A DNA stretch of 64,000 bases from Panax quinquefolius (lineage: Eukaryota > Streptophyta > Magnoliopsida > Apiales > Araliaceae). Position numbers and translations under genes: made by a program. Below, one piece after another: positions 29,936 through 41,960 of this stretch (the first letter of the stretch is position 1; each line of letters begins with the position of its first letter). The stretch lies in assembly GCA_020205615.1 (NCBI GenBank), contig CM035168.1, forward strand, positions 122,907,573-122,971,572. Direction: 5' to 3'. The notes below the pieces were generated by a model. That model ran no database searches, was not told where the DNA came from, and saw only the letters and a program-made list of their open reading frames with translations.

Positions 29936-31439
29936 TAAAGGAGGATGCGGGAACCCAAATCAGTCCGTACATATAGATAAGATGGGCCTTTAGTATATGT
30001 GAGATGGGCTGACGGATTGTAAGCGAGAATAGCCTGAAAAATGGAACTGCTAGGTTGGGGGCCTTGGGGCTAAAATTGAGGGCCTGAACGTAATAGTGGG
30101 AACACGTGGCATGGTTAAGTCTTGCAATCGTGTTCTACTTTGAGCCTCTTTTTCTGGGCTAAAATCTTTAATATGTAGGCTTAGCCCATAATTATTTTGT
30201 TACTCCCATACGAAGTATTTTTCATTGTCAAAGTTTCATTAAAATTTTGACATCGAGTTATGTGCTCATTTAGGCTCTGTTGGAAAGGGACTCGATATAA
30301 GTTTGAATCAACTTGATTGAAGTAGACCTAGTAAAATATTTGCTGAAATACTTATAAAAAGACGATTTCTAAGAATAATTTTATGCCTTAGTATTAACTA
30401 GAAATTTAATTGTGGTAGTGCCTGAAAAAGTAAAGGAGGATTAGGAATATTATGTCATTTTATAGTCTTAAAATAAAAATGTATTACCTATTTTTTTTTT
30501 TTATCTGTATGATAAACTCCATTGCCTCTGTTTTTACAAAAAAAAAAAATTAGAATTTCTTTTGATGGAAGAATAAAATGAGCCAACGTCATTAAGATTA
30601 TCATCATGATGTCATCGAAGCTACACTAAATACTCAATAAACGAAGTATAAAATATGGAATGAAAATAAATCTTTAAACTGTATAAATGAAAGTGGAACT
30701 AACAATATAATCCAATACCTCTCAATGTTCCATTTAATTACTTAATACAAAGCACATCTTATAAGTTATAAGAGAATCCAAATGTACAAGTAATTGCAAA
30801 TGCTATCTGGAAACCCCAAATATATTACTCCAATTCCAAATTTTGAATCTAACAAAAAATGACAAGAGGTTAAAGAAATGGACAACAAGCAGCAGTGCCC
30901 ATCTAATAAATAACCTCTGTATATTACCTCCTACAATTCCACATGACAAACACAAACTGTCCATTTTACAAAGTTCTTCACCTTTTTACTATTATTCGTC
31001 TATCGCAACGGTTTTTTAGGACTATAGTGATGGGTGATCCGTCGCTAAAACCCAAAAAATCCGTCGCCACGACATATATACTACATATATTGATTCTCTG
31101 TCCACCCTAAACAAAGAACATAAAAACACTCTCTTCTGCAAAAAGCTGAGAACTACTAACATTCCCCTTAATCAAAAACCCCAACAGCATCTAGCCACAT
31201 CCAAAACCCTAGGCCTGTACCATGCACCAAGACATCATCATTATCTTCCACTGTCACATTGTTGAAGGAGTGTATTCACAAAGTTGCATAATGTTCCCCT
31301 GATCAGCCCATGTGTCAACCATCGGCATGCCGCCACCATGCACGCCGTGACCCGCATGTGATTATATATAATCTTTCCTCTCTCATAACCAAGTATCAAC
31401 AAGTTAGTAAAACTTGAAAATACTAGTATACGTGGTGAA
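29936..31439. other. intergenic DNA, no gene seen
   Basis: AT-rich with no coding pattern. At about 31005-31070 the sequence carries the plant TE end-like motif ggatccgtcgctaaaaccc-type (gatccgtcgctaaaaccc) with a second ccgtcgcc nearby, likely a DNA-transposon scrap. Confidence 0.5.
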
Positions 31440-31463
31440 CCGGGTCCGGGTCCGGGTCCGGGG
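31440..31463. repeat. short GGGTCC hexamer repeat
   Basis: About four units of gggtcc in a row form a GC-rich patch in AT-rich DNA at the left edge of a foldback element. Confidence 0.8.
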
Positions 31464-31465
31464 GC

Positions 31466-31772
31466 GTACGGTACACATTGTACCGGACTAACGACCAGCA
31501 CATGTGTTATTTTATTTTATTTTTTTAATCACAATTATCAAAATAAAAAATAAAATATAATAGAATAAGTTTGAATAAAAAATTAAAAAAGAAAGTATCT
31601 TTTTTATTGTAAAAACATTGTAAACTGTTTACACTATTTTTACAATAAAAAAGATACTTTCTTTTACAGATTTTTATTCAAACTTGCACTATTATTTTTT
31701 ATTTTTTATTTTGATAATTGTGGTTAAAAAAAAATTAACACTGTACCACGACCGGTACAGCACCTCCCCCAA
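31466..31772. mobile_element. foldback MITE downstream of the 5-phosphatase gene
   Basis: A large palindrome is centred near 31628: ttttattgtaaaaacattgt against the inverted ttttacaataaaaaagatac, extending outwards through gaaagtatct / agatactttc, tttgaataaaaa / tttttattcaaa and cacaattatcaaaataaaaa / ttttgataattgtgg. The outer ends gtaccggact...cagcacatgtgtt and (reverse) gtaccggtcgtggtacagtgtt pair less well. It is entirely non-coding. Confidence 0.8.
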
Positions 31773-31967
31773 TTAGTGGTGAACCAATATATAATGAAGA
31801 AGAAAAACCCACATGCACATTGTCCCAAACAGTTAAAATTTGCCCGAGACATAAATGAAATGGGTTGTTCGGTCAGTCAGACTGTCGTCAGTAGGGTGGA
31901 CGGTTCTTGGCGTCTGTGTCCACGTGTCAGGCAGTCAGGTGTCAGGAATGTTACAGCTGTGATACCC

Positions 31968-32296
31968 CTATTGGAGGGTTACTTGTAGAGCTGTGACTGG
32001 AAACCTGGGGGTGCTTTGTATGCAACTCTGTGCCCTTCTTACCAACAAAAATTCCTCTACTGGGATTTCAGCCACACAAGCCGATAAGATTAGTCCAGTA
32101 GGATTCTTGGATCTAATGGATTTGGACTTGTTTGGTACGTTGAGTACAACAGAGAATAGTGAATAGACTGGTCTGTGATCTGAGAACTTGGACTCACCCC
32201 TTACGTACCATAGTTGCTTTAGTCCTTCCCCTTTCCATAGTATCCTGTCACACCTGTAATTTCCAATATAAAACAAACTTATATCAGCACATCACT

Positions 32297-32359
<63 letters not shown>

Positions 32360-35195
32360 TTTTGTTTTGGAACTTGTAATAAAAATGTTTATTTTCACAA
32401 GAGCATATGAAATACTACTATTATATGTCCTAGGATTCAAATGTTTATTATAAAATCTCTCTGTTCTCAAATACGGATCCACATGTTTATCGAGTAATTT
32501 AATGGAAATGGTGGTGCATAGATAACATTCCTAATGAAATATATATATAGTGAATAAGGCAGCTCTTAAAATTAAAAGGAAGCCGCAAGTCAACCCTTGA
32601 TGTTGAAAATCTAGATTGCCAGCCGCGTGCCCCGCCCCGTGCTCCAGAACTTTGTCTGCACCCAGGTGCGTCCCGCGCTCCCAGCGGCGCTCCCCATGTC
32701 AGAGCTCCAGAACTTCTGTTCTCCTAGCGTGCCCCGTGTTACACAGACTTGCTCTGGCGCGCCTCCCACTCCGCTCTAGTCTTTTTTTAATAATTTCTAA
32801 ATTATGAGTCATAAGTTCCAACAATTCCTAATCTATTAAGAAATTTGAGAGTTCTTCCGAGTCTCAATCATATGGGGAATGCCTTATTTTCTAGTTAAGT
32901 ATATCATATATTTTAAGTATATATATTATATGTAATTAGAAGAATCTGAGTACGTAATCAATATTCATAATCGTACTAAAAGACTATAAGAACATCAATT
33001 GACAAAACGAAAAAGGATTTTGGAATCTTAATTACCATGCAGGAGTTCGTCGCTTCTCTTTAGATATAGAAGTTTGGGCAACGTAATGATAAGAGTTGGT
33101 TAGATACTTGTAGGTTGGAGCAAAATATATTCTACCCTCTTCCCATCCATTGAATACACGACCGGCTCTTTGCTCTATCTTTAACTGCAGATTATATTAT
33201 ATATTGCCAAACCAACTGCTTCTGTTAATTAGGATCAAAATAGAGCAAATATTAGTTTTGTCATAGTTTGTTGAGTAGTTAGTTAGTTTGACCTCAGTTT
33301 ACACAATACTGTGCTGAAAAGTAGTAATTACCTAATGGCATTTTGAATAAAATAAAAATAAATAGTGTCAATCTTCACCTGATCTTTCTCCAAAAGTGCT
33401 TGCCAATCATTCTTATTAAGTAGCTCATGAGTGTCATCACAACCAGATGCCAGTCTATAATTTAGATCCCCAAGCCAAATGATCTTACTACAAGTGAATG
33501 GAAAAGGAAAAGATCAACCAAACATGTAAGACGAAGTAGACAAATGTATACAAGTATTAGGAATTAAAATTCCCATTAAATAAATCTTAAATTCTGTAAT
33601 CTGGAGAGAACAAGGGTAAGGGTAAGGGGAAAAAGAAAGCTTACTCATGATCCAAAATGGTAACAGGGGGAGCTGGTTCTCCAGGTAGTCGACATGAATG
33701 CGAAAACTTTGTTTTCTTCAATATTTCCGTGACATCCAAATTTCTTTTTACCTCATCTCCCTCTTTTTCTCCAGAGGCCAAGTGTGTACAAACAAAGCAA
33801 AATGTTGTCCGGTGCAGCGTCATACTTATGGATATGGACCCCTATACCCCGGAAAATAAAAATATTTAGATTAGCATCAAGCATGCAATTCATTAACTAC
33901 ATTGTGTAATTAATATTGCAATCAAAATCATGTAACATGAAAAGATATATAGTAATATATCAAAATTGAAAATGTGTACCTTGTTTCCAAGGTATCCCAT
34001 GATGCCTCGTCCGACACATGAGACTTTTAAATTTCTTGTATGGCGATATAAATCTGATCGAACCCAAACGCATAGGAAAAGCCCCACCATTTGCTTACTT
34101 GCTGCTAAGTTATAGCCATTTTGCATGGGATTCTCATGCCTCGTTGACAAGCAAGGTGGACTTGTTGAATCTTCGTCGCTAGAGCTACAGCTAGAGCTAG
34201 AGCTTGAATTCGGATTCAAACTTAATAATCTTAACAAATCTTGTTGGCTAAGTTCATCTTCTAATGAGAGCTTATCAGAGAAACTGACTCTTGGTTTTGG
34301 ACTCGCTTGTTTTTGGCGGTCAAATTCAGTAATAGTGGTGTAGTTGTAATAATGAGGAAGTTGTGGGTCAAGATTCTGATTGTTTAGAGCTTTTCGAATG
34401 AGGGAAAGCCATTTGGCAGCAGGACCACTATCCTCTGCACCCAGTACATTTCCTGCATTTAGAGGTACGATTTCCTGAAACCTGATTCTTACCAGAAGCT
34501 TAAAAAGGTTAGTAAAAATGAATTACCATGCTCAAAACTAAGTTGCATATTAATTCGTGTAAAGTAAGGATTTTTCATTGGTTAGAACATAAGATTCCTA
34601 CTCGGACATGAACAATCATTTGATTCTCGTCAAAGTCTGCATCGAATTCTTTACGAACTAATAAATGTAAACAAATAGCACGGCCTTCTACTAAAACAGA
34701 CCGGAATGATTGTATGTCTAATCTATTATTTTGTAATATGGGATGCCCCTGCATAACTTCGGGAAGTATTATAATTGTATTTAAGGTATTTTATATAAAC
34801 ATTAATGTTCTGAAAATAACAACCAGGGAAGGAGTTTATTTTCAAGACATAAGGGAGTATAAAATATTTTAAGCTTTGAAGTATGCCAATATTTACATAA
34901 AAATTAATTTAAAAATTTGATGAAGAACTAAACTTAAAATAAACGGCAAAGAGTTGGGGCTTGTAGAGACTAGAGAGCACGTTATAAGTGAGGTGGTGAG
35001 CGAGTTAAGAAGGTCGCGTATGCAGAAATTGGGCCATCCATTAATTGAATAGTAGGAAAAGACTGCAGGGGGGGTTGGAAATCTACTTTTTAGGGAACTA
35101 AGTTAGGTCAGTTATTAACTATGAAGCCACAAAAATTAATGAACCCATACACTTGAATATGCTAGGATCTAAATTTTGAGTTTTTAAAATCAAGA

Positions 35196-35228
<33 letters not shown>

Positions 35229-36881
35229 GCTAGAGAGAGAGAAAGAGAAAGAGAAAGAGGAGTATTGTAAAAAGCGAATGCGGTTAACATGAAGTTAACT
35301 TCATAGTAAGTTGGTCAATTGACCAATACATTACTGACATGCAGAGAGATTATCTCCCGACTTGAATGTTAATACTATATTAGTAATCAATTGACCAAAA
35401 TTAATTTCAGATTAATCAATCTTTTAAAATAAATATAGTCAATAGTGATAATAATGATAGTAATAGTACCCAAGAACATAGATGTCAGCTGGGGCAGATG
35501 TCCGTAGCCAATGGTTTAGGTTTAAGTTCAAGTCCTTGTGGGCTGGTGACTTTCCTCCTACATTCCATGTCCCCACCAACATCCTATACCATCACACAAT
35601 CATATCATTTCCAAACTTGTTTCTTATCATATATACAATTCATCCTCTATACTCAAATGTTAGTTAGTTACCAAACAATAAAGCTCAATTAGCTTTTGCC
35701 GATGAAGACAAGATCTTATTCTTGTGGTTAAGATTAAAATAAGAAATTGATATTTTTACATAATTTTTTAATATTTTTATATAAAAAGTGTCGTTATAAA
35801 TGTATAGCAACAATTTTCATGTAAAAATATCAAAAAATTATGTGAAAATATCGATTCTCAAAATATTGTGATATGTACTAAATCTAAATCTAAATCTTAG
35901 GTTCAGTACATATGATACATTATTTTTTAGAAAATAATTTTAATTATTTATTGTTTGTAGATTTTATGAAAAATTAATAACTTAGTTTCTCATATTATCC
36001 TTAAACATTAAATATATTTTTTCTCTTTTAATTATTTTTAAGAAAATAATATTGAGATTTATACCTATTTTAATAAATTAGACAAATCATTAATTATATA
36101 ATTTTTACTCTATATTTTTATATAAAAAGCTCACGTAATAAGTGAGAGAATAATATTTAATAAAACAAAACATTATCAAAAAAATTGTTACGATAAATAG
36201 CAATTTCTTTCATACAACGCACGAGAAATTATAAATTGAGAATTAATATTTTTACGAGTAAATTTGATAACTTCATAAATTCATTCTCATATTAATAATA
36301 AATAAAATTCACTTTTATATAAAAGAGTATCTTATAAAACTAACATTTTCGCTCCTAAAAATATATATTTCTTTATAAATATGTTAAAGGGATTTAGAGT
36401 ACTTTTATTATAAACCCCATACGGGAATTATTGACTTGTAATCGTGGGAGAAATCTGCCTTACCTGAGATTGAGCGGATCCGTGTTAGGCGGCACCTGTT
36501 GCCCAAATCCGGGCCGTTCAATACTATCCTTTGCTTCCATCAACCATCCTTCTGCTCAAAATTAAAATCAAAGCTTAAATAATTAAATTAAGTAAACTCA
36601 CTAACTACTCTATTAACACAACGGCGGGATCACCGTCCACGTGGCAAATACGCAGACCCTTGTTGAAAACCAAACAGATGGGACCCTAGTTCAGTTCATT
36701 TAGTTGATGTCCAATCATATAATTACTCCGTCAATCGACGGCTCAGATGATATGACTGAAGAAAATAGTACAAAAACACTGATACGCTAATCGCCGGTAA
36801 TTTACCTGAAAACTCCTCAGGCACGACCGCGCAACATTTCTCATCGGAGAAACTCTTCCTTCTCTCTCTTCTTTCCGCCAT
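31968..36881 (-). CDS. type I inositol polyphosphate 5-phosphatase
   Basis: Eight coding exons on the - strand, in order: 36881-36806, 36551-36464, 35583-35470, 34481-33980, 33841-33645, 33487-33379, 33184-33036 and 32253-31968. All introns are GT-AG and phases match, giving 506 aa. Catalytic-fold motifs: TWNVGG (60-65), [14 protein letters not shown] (94-107), WLGDLNYR (330-337), PAWCDRILW (410-418) and SDHRPVY (436-442). The enzyme removes the 5-phosphate from inositol phosphates and/or phosphoinositides; substrate choice is not readable from sequence. A Ser/acidic stretch ([16 protein letters not shown], 185-200) sits in a variable insert. The N-terminal region before EGWLMEA is only about 25 aa, shorter than in many plant homologues. 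An in-frame ATG at 36923 would add 14 aa; the start at 36881 was chosen because MAERRERRK fits a plain N-terminus. Confidence 0.94.
32303..32356. repeat. (TA)27 microsatellite in intron 7
   Basis: About 54 bp of perfect alternating TA lie roughly 50 bp upstream (in gene direction) of the last exon's acceptor. Such a long pure repeat is likely to vary in length between individuals. Confidence 0.95.
32618..32778. other. GC-rich islet in intron 7 of the 5-phosphatase gene
   Basis: About 160 bp of GC-rich sequence lies inside an AT-rich intron, with the motif agctccagaactt or gctccagaacttt appearing twice (about 32640 and 32704) next to cgtgccccg blocks. It has no recognisable protein match and may be an inserted repeat fragment. 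Confidence 0.6.
34594..34772 (-). pseudogene. rpoC1: nuclear plastid DNA fragment: rpoC1 (RNA polymerase beta' subunit)
   Basis: Within intron 3 of the 5-phosphatase gene, the - strand frame reads [10 protein letters not shown], then [18 protein letters not shown], and [13 protein letters not shown]. This matches plastid rpoC1 around its [23 protein letters not shown] and NADFDGDQMAVHV blocks, including the metal-binding NADFDGD motif, here altered to DADFDEN. About six residues between GHP and IQSF are missing, and the match stops at both ends. It is an old, decayed NUPT, not a gene. The match is from my knowledge of the RpoC1 family, not a search. Confidence 0.85.
35743..35860. mobile_element. 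short foldback element (family 1, copy 1) in intron 2
   Basis: gatatttttacataatttttt at the left pairs with aaaaaattatgtgaaaatatc at the right, with an inner atatttttatat / atgtaaaaatat pair around ttataaatgtatagcaac. A relative lies at 39574-39720. Confidence 0.6.
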
Positions 36882-38510
36882 AACTGAATTCACACAATCA
36901 ATAAGATTAAAAACCGAAATCACCCCGAAGAAAAGAAACCCAATCCGGATTTAATAGGTACCATTGACTGAGAGATCCGAATGAAATTCATCTGCACCAC
37001 TCTTTATATTCAGCCATTTTTTCACTACCATTTTTGGCCATGAAGACTGCAACAAATTTTAAAGTATAAACACGAATAGTTTTCGTTTGTTAATAGATAT
37101 ATTTAATCAATAACAACTAACATACCTTAGAATGTTTGATTCTCTCCGTTCTCATCCTTCTGAGAAATTTGGGATCCAATGCTTCTGTGAGGGAAATTTT
37201 TTATGAGATGTTTTGGATTAGATATGAAAGTCTATGCAAGAAAAATATGAAGTGGGTATTTAATCAAAATTGTTAAGAGTGTTGCAATATGTCAAGAGAT
37301 TGAATATTTTTAATCAAGTATTTAACGGGGGAATAAAGTAAGACCAAGTTGCAGGAGAAATGGAGACAGCTTCTTAAGAAGAATCGTAGACGCAAAGACA
37401 TAAAATAATTAGAAAGTAAAAATGATATTTTGTTGTACTATTATATAATATGTAGAAGGAGAGATAAACCCAGCAGTTACACTTTCTCTCGAGGATAATA
37501 TATATTTTTTGAATGCTTGGGGTTCGGGACTTTACAGAGAGAAGAACAGAGTAGAGAGGAAGAACAATTAAAGACACACGGAAAGCTATATTTAATCTTT
37601 TAAAATATATTTGAGAGTTGGGATGAAATCACTGTTATTTAACCCAAAAAAGTATCCTTTATTCAAGTTAATCCTACCTATAATTACCTAAAAAGATGTA
37701 AATTTAAAGAAAAGATCTCGGAAATGTAACAAACATATGGAAAGTATATTGATATAGAAAAAGAAGTATAAACAGAAAGATTTAAAGAAAAAGTTGAAAA
37801 GAATCTCAAAGCATGTGATCTGGGAGGAGCTCAATCTCAAATTCTCAATAAAAACTGAAAACCCAACAAAGATTTCTCACCATTACCCATGTAGAGAAAA
37901 CAGAGGGAGTAGAAACGGAAACAGATGAGGAGACTCGTATAAATGTAACAGAAAAAAAGAGGATTCAAATTGAAACGGAGCGGTTAATCTTGGAAATTGG
38001 TGAATGGTGAATGCAGATGAATTCAAGACGGAAAATGGAATAAAAAAGGAACTTATAAAATGACAACACACTTACATGAATGAACAGGGGAGGTTTGGAG
38101 GTGTTGGTATGAAACTCTATGAATGAGTGCTGTGATGTGGAAAAGAAGCCGTTTTCAATCTCCTGTTTTGTCGACCATATTTTTTACACACAGATTGAAT
38201 AATGCGTGTATATATAATACCTATATATATATATATTGTATTTGAGTCTGGTGTATGTAATGGGTATTGGCTAGTGATGAAGAGGAGGCAGAAAGAGTTT
38301 GGGGGCGTTCCTCGGAAAAGCAAAATGGGGCAGTTCTTTGTTATTTACTTCTCTATTTATGCAACTCATGTAGAGAGAGGGGGGGCAAGGACATGAAAAG
38401 GTGAATTGATGTTTTTACCGGGATACAATGGTCATTTTACAGAACATAGAGGGTACTGTCAATGTGTTAACTGCTACCACTTTGTTATTTTTGGATGAGT
38501 CCTTCTCCGC
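36882..38510 (-). promoter_or_regulatory. upstream region of the 5-phosphatase gene
   Basis: This region should hold the promoter, the 5' UTR and perhaps a 5'-UTR intron of the - strand gene. I see no further coding exon. CT-rich tracts on the - strand near 37900-38080 and a ta repeat at about 38220-38240 are the only notable features. No TATA box could be assigned firmly. Confidence 0.4.
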
Positions 38511-38730
38511 CGACCCGACCGTGAAGTGGCTACCGGTCTAGTGACCGGTTCAATATTTTTTTTAAACTCCTAAAAAATATATAAATAATAAGATTTTGAC
38601 GCTAAATTACATTAAAATCATTGAATTATGTAAATTTTTTAATTAAAATAAATGTTATATATTTTTTAAAAATCAAAGAAAAAAAATTGAACCGGTCACT
38701 AGACCGTTAGTCACTTTACGATCGGCCTAG
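38511..38730. mobile_element. MITE with about 45-bp TIRs
   Basis: The left arm contains gtgaagtggctaccgg, then tctagtgaccggttcaat; the right arm in reverse complement contains gtaaagtgactaacgg, then tctagtgaccggttcaat. The interior is AT-rich and non-coding. Length is about 220 bp. Confidence 0.8.
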
Positions 38731-39285
38731 AATTATTGTTTTTGGACATGTTGAGTCTGTTTTGTTATTAGATTTTTTTTTAATTTAATTTGATTGTATG
38801 TTACATTTTTATATCTTCTTTTTGATTCCTTACCAGCACGTTAGCCCTGGAATTGGATTTAAGAGTATTTTTGTGATCGCTTAAGAGCTGATTAATGTTT
38901 CTGTTTATAATAAATTTTTTAAAATAGTTTATGTTTGGTACAGGAAAAAATATTTAACCTAATAAAAAGAAAAAAAAAATGTTTTGTATAAAAACTGATT
39001 ATTAGGTATTTCAAGTGTAAATTATTTAAAAAATATTTTAAAAAGTAAAGATAAATTATGGGTGGAATTAATAAAATAAATAGGAATGTGTTAGTAATAT
39101 ACTTGGTCAAACTTGATTATTAGTTTGACAACAAATCATATTTAATTATTTTCATAAAAAATAATTATGATTTATTTTAAAATCAAGTTATCAAACGCTA
39201 TTATACTTTTATAAGTAGATTTCATTGATTTTAAGCGATAACAAAAACCCTCTAAGTATCGCTATTAATTTACTAGATTTTATAA
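38731..39285. other. intergenic DNA, no gene seen
   Basis: AT-rich sequence with poly-T and poly-A tracts and nothing assignable. Confidence 0.5.
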
Positions 39286-39287
39286 TA

Positions 39288-39561
39288 CTCTTTCCTTCCC
39301 AATAAATTATAAGTTCATTATTGATTTTTAAAAGATAATCTAAAATATTTTTAAACTCAAACATTGAGATAATTCACTAAAAATAATAAAACAATAAATA
39401 TTATAATAAATAATACTTTTTAAATAATTTTACGATATTCATAATTATATTTGTTAACAAAATTTAAAATAATCAATATTAATTTTGAATGTGAAAATAC
39501 TTTAATTTGATATTAAAAATATCAATAGTAATCATATAGTAGCATATTGAAATGGAGGAAG
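39288..39561. mobile_element. Stowaway-like MITE (degenerate)
   Basis: The left end ctctttccttcccaataaat follows a TA; the right end ttgaaatggaggaag precedes a TA. Length is 274 bp and the interior is AT-rich, as in the copy at 1044-1302, but the termini are more decayed. Confidence 0.7.
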
Positions 39562-39573
39562 TAATATTTTTAA

Positions 39574-39720
39574 GGAAATTGATATTTTTACAATATTTTT
39601 TATTTTTTATATGAAAAGTATCGTTATAAGATCTATAAGCGACGGTAAAATTATTGTTATAAGATCTATAACGATACTTTTCATGTAAAAATATTATTTT
39701 TTATTATGAATTTATCGGTT
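39574..39720. mobile_element. short foldback element (family 1, copy 2)
   Basis: It shares gaaattgatatttttaca with the copy at 35743. The inverted pair atgaaaagtatcgttata(a)gatctata / tatagatctataacgatacttttcat brackets a small loop, so it could form a long hairpin. Confidence 0.7.
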
Positions 39721-40455
39721 ATATTTTTTAAAATGAGATGAGACTAGATATCCAGTTTTATACTCTAAAACCGTGCCCAAATATTGTTTGCCTAGTTCCG
39801 GTTTAAAACATAATACAATTCAACTTTTGGTTTTGTAAATTTTTATTTTTATTATGTTATATATATTTTCCCCATTTTCATGTAAATTATTGATTAATTT
39901 GAATTTCTCATTGTTAACGTAAAATTTATTAATATCGTGTTAATGGCGATATATGATGCTGATTAAAATATTCACTGTACTTGTTTTCTCTCTTCTAAAA
40001 TGGGGGCTTAAAAAACTCCTAACTCAATTTATAAAAATATTATTAATACTCTCCTTAATTCCCTTTAAAAAAAATATTCATTTTAAAAATCAAATTGTGA
40101 AATCTGAAAATTGATGTAAATTAATTTGATGTTAATAAATTATTTAAAAAAGTATTACTAAATGTAAAATTAAATGAACTTACATCAAATTTATATTTTT
40201 ACAAATTAACTTTAAAAGATTAAATTAATATAGAAAATAAGAACTACAATATTAATGTAGACACAAAAAGAATTAAATGATATTCGTATTTTAACAGAAT
40301 GGGTAATTGAACTTGAAGAAAAAAAGGCCAAGTAATAGTGCAAACATTGCTCACTTGAAATCATTATATATATATATATATATATATAGGGGCGAATACA
40401 TATATATGAGGGGCCCTGCTGGATTTTTGTTTTATATGTATAGGGATGAAGCGTA
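39721..40455. other. intergenic DNA with (TA)n microsatellite
   Basis: No gene seen. An alternating TA run lies at about 40364-40388, shortly before the LTR that starts at 40456. Confidence 0.55.
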
Positions 40456-41489
40456 TGTGACACCCCCAAATTAGTGATACGTCATCCATTTTGGATCGCT
40501 GGAAACATACGTAGATACATAAATTCAAATACAACTTACTAATATAACTGTGATGTATAATAATACGATATAAAGCTGTGAGTTTGAATACAAATATTGT
40601 CTACTAGATATTATACAAACTCAAAAGGAGTCCTCATTCTAACTATTATCACACTATTTCATGTAATAGTGAGGACTACTAATGCTATCATCCGGACCAT
40701 TACTCCGCTCCCCGACTCGTCTCAAATTATATATTCTCATTTCAAGAAGAAATAAAAATGAAAGAAAAGGTGAGGCTCAACTAAATTTCAAAGAAATAAA
40801 TATTACGACTTTTAATGCAGTAATAAATTATCATTAGCCTTTTCAACGTTGTTAAACCGATAAAATACAATAGACAACAATGGGTTTAATCTAGCAATGA
40901 ATATACAATCCATTAAAAGAGTCAAGTAGAAAATAAAGTTCTACTATCTTTTAGGTTTTAAAGGTTTTCATAAATTTTTATCACTAAGACTCAGTTTAAT
41001 GAATAATAAACCACAATATCTAATCATCCCTCGTACTACTGGTCGAGGATTTTCATCAAATTATCAATGGTCATGACTATACCGAATCACCCTCGGTCAT
41101 AATCATACCAAAAACTATCCATCAATTGCATTTACGTGCCATCGAGGATTTTTATCACATCATTTATAACAAGTCGTGATTATACCGAATGATCGCGGTT
41201 ATAATCACGCTAAGTTCATCTACGACGTAGTTCCAAAGATAACATAATATAACATGAGGATGATGACAATGACATAATAATTCAATAAAACAAGTTCAAG
41301 AATTATTTTATCCAGGAATTAGTAACGTCCAAATTGTCAACAAGAGATCTTTGTTTTGTAGAGTAAAATTCAAGAATGATCGGAAAAATATTTCCATGAA
41401 AAGATCTTTGGATGAAACGCAAATATCAAGGATATTCTACTAATTTCATGGAGTATATAAGTCAAAGTTTTAACTAATTGGGTATAATA

Positions 41490-41960
41490 AAGAATGGAAT
41501 AACAAAAGAAATCACCACGCATGCAGTCTTGCAGATGAGCGAGTTATTCCAACAAAATAATAATAACGGAACCAGTGGGAGAAATTCACACCGATGGATG
41601 ATCCAACAGAATAATAAATTTGAATAATAAACAATGGAACCAGTGGGTGAAAACACACATGACGAGGATATTCCAAATGTAATAATAAATGCGGAATAAT
41701 AAACAATGGAACAAAGTCCGATTGTAAAAACACATGCATGGGATATTCCAATGTAATAATAAAGAATGGAATACGATGTAAGAAGATCACCAAGTATATA
41801 GGGATTCGGCGATACAAAGTTATTCCAATGTAATAAATAAGAATGGAATAATATAAGGATTTCACCAAGTATAGGGTATTCACACAAGCGTACAATGAGT
41901 TATGTATAGGGTATGCCACTTTTACAAAGTTATTCCAATGTAATAATAATGAATGGAATA
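41490..41960 (-). repeat. LTR-internal minisatellite of family B
   Basis: A block of the form ttattccaatgtaataataa, then agaatggaata and a variable spacer (tcaccaagtata, ggtattcacac, aaacacacatg), recurs about seven times. The same array, read in the opposite direction, occurs at 57520-57970 and from 63720 to the window end. Confidence 0.8.

Noticed and set aside
40456..40456. Clean target-site duplication for solo LTR B
   Set aside because: The left flank gcgta and right flank gagca do not match, so I do not claim a duplication.
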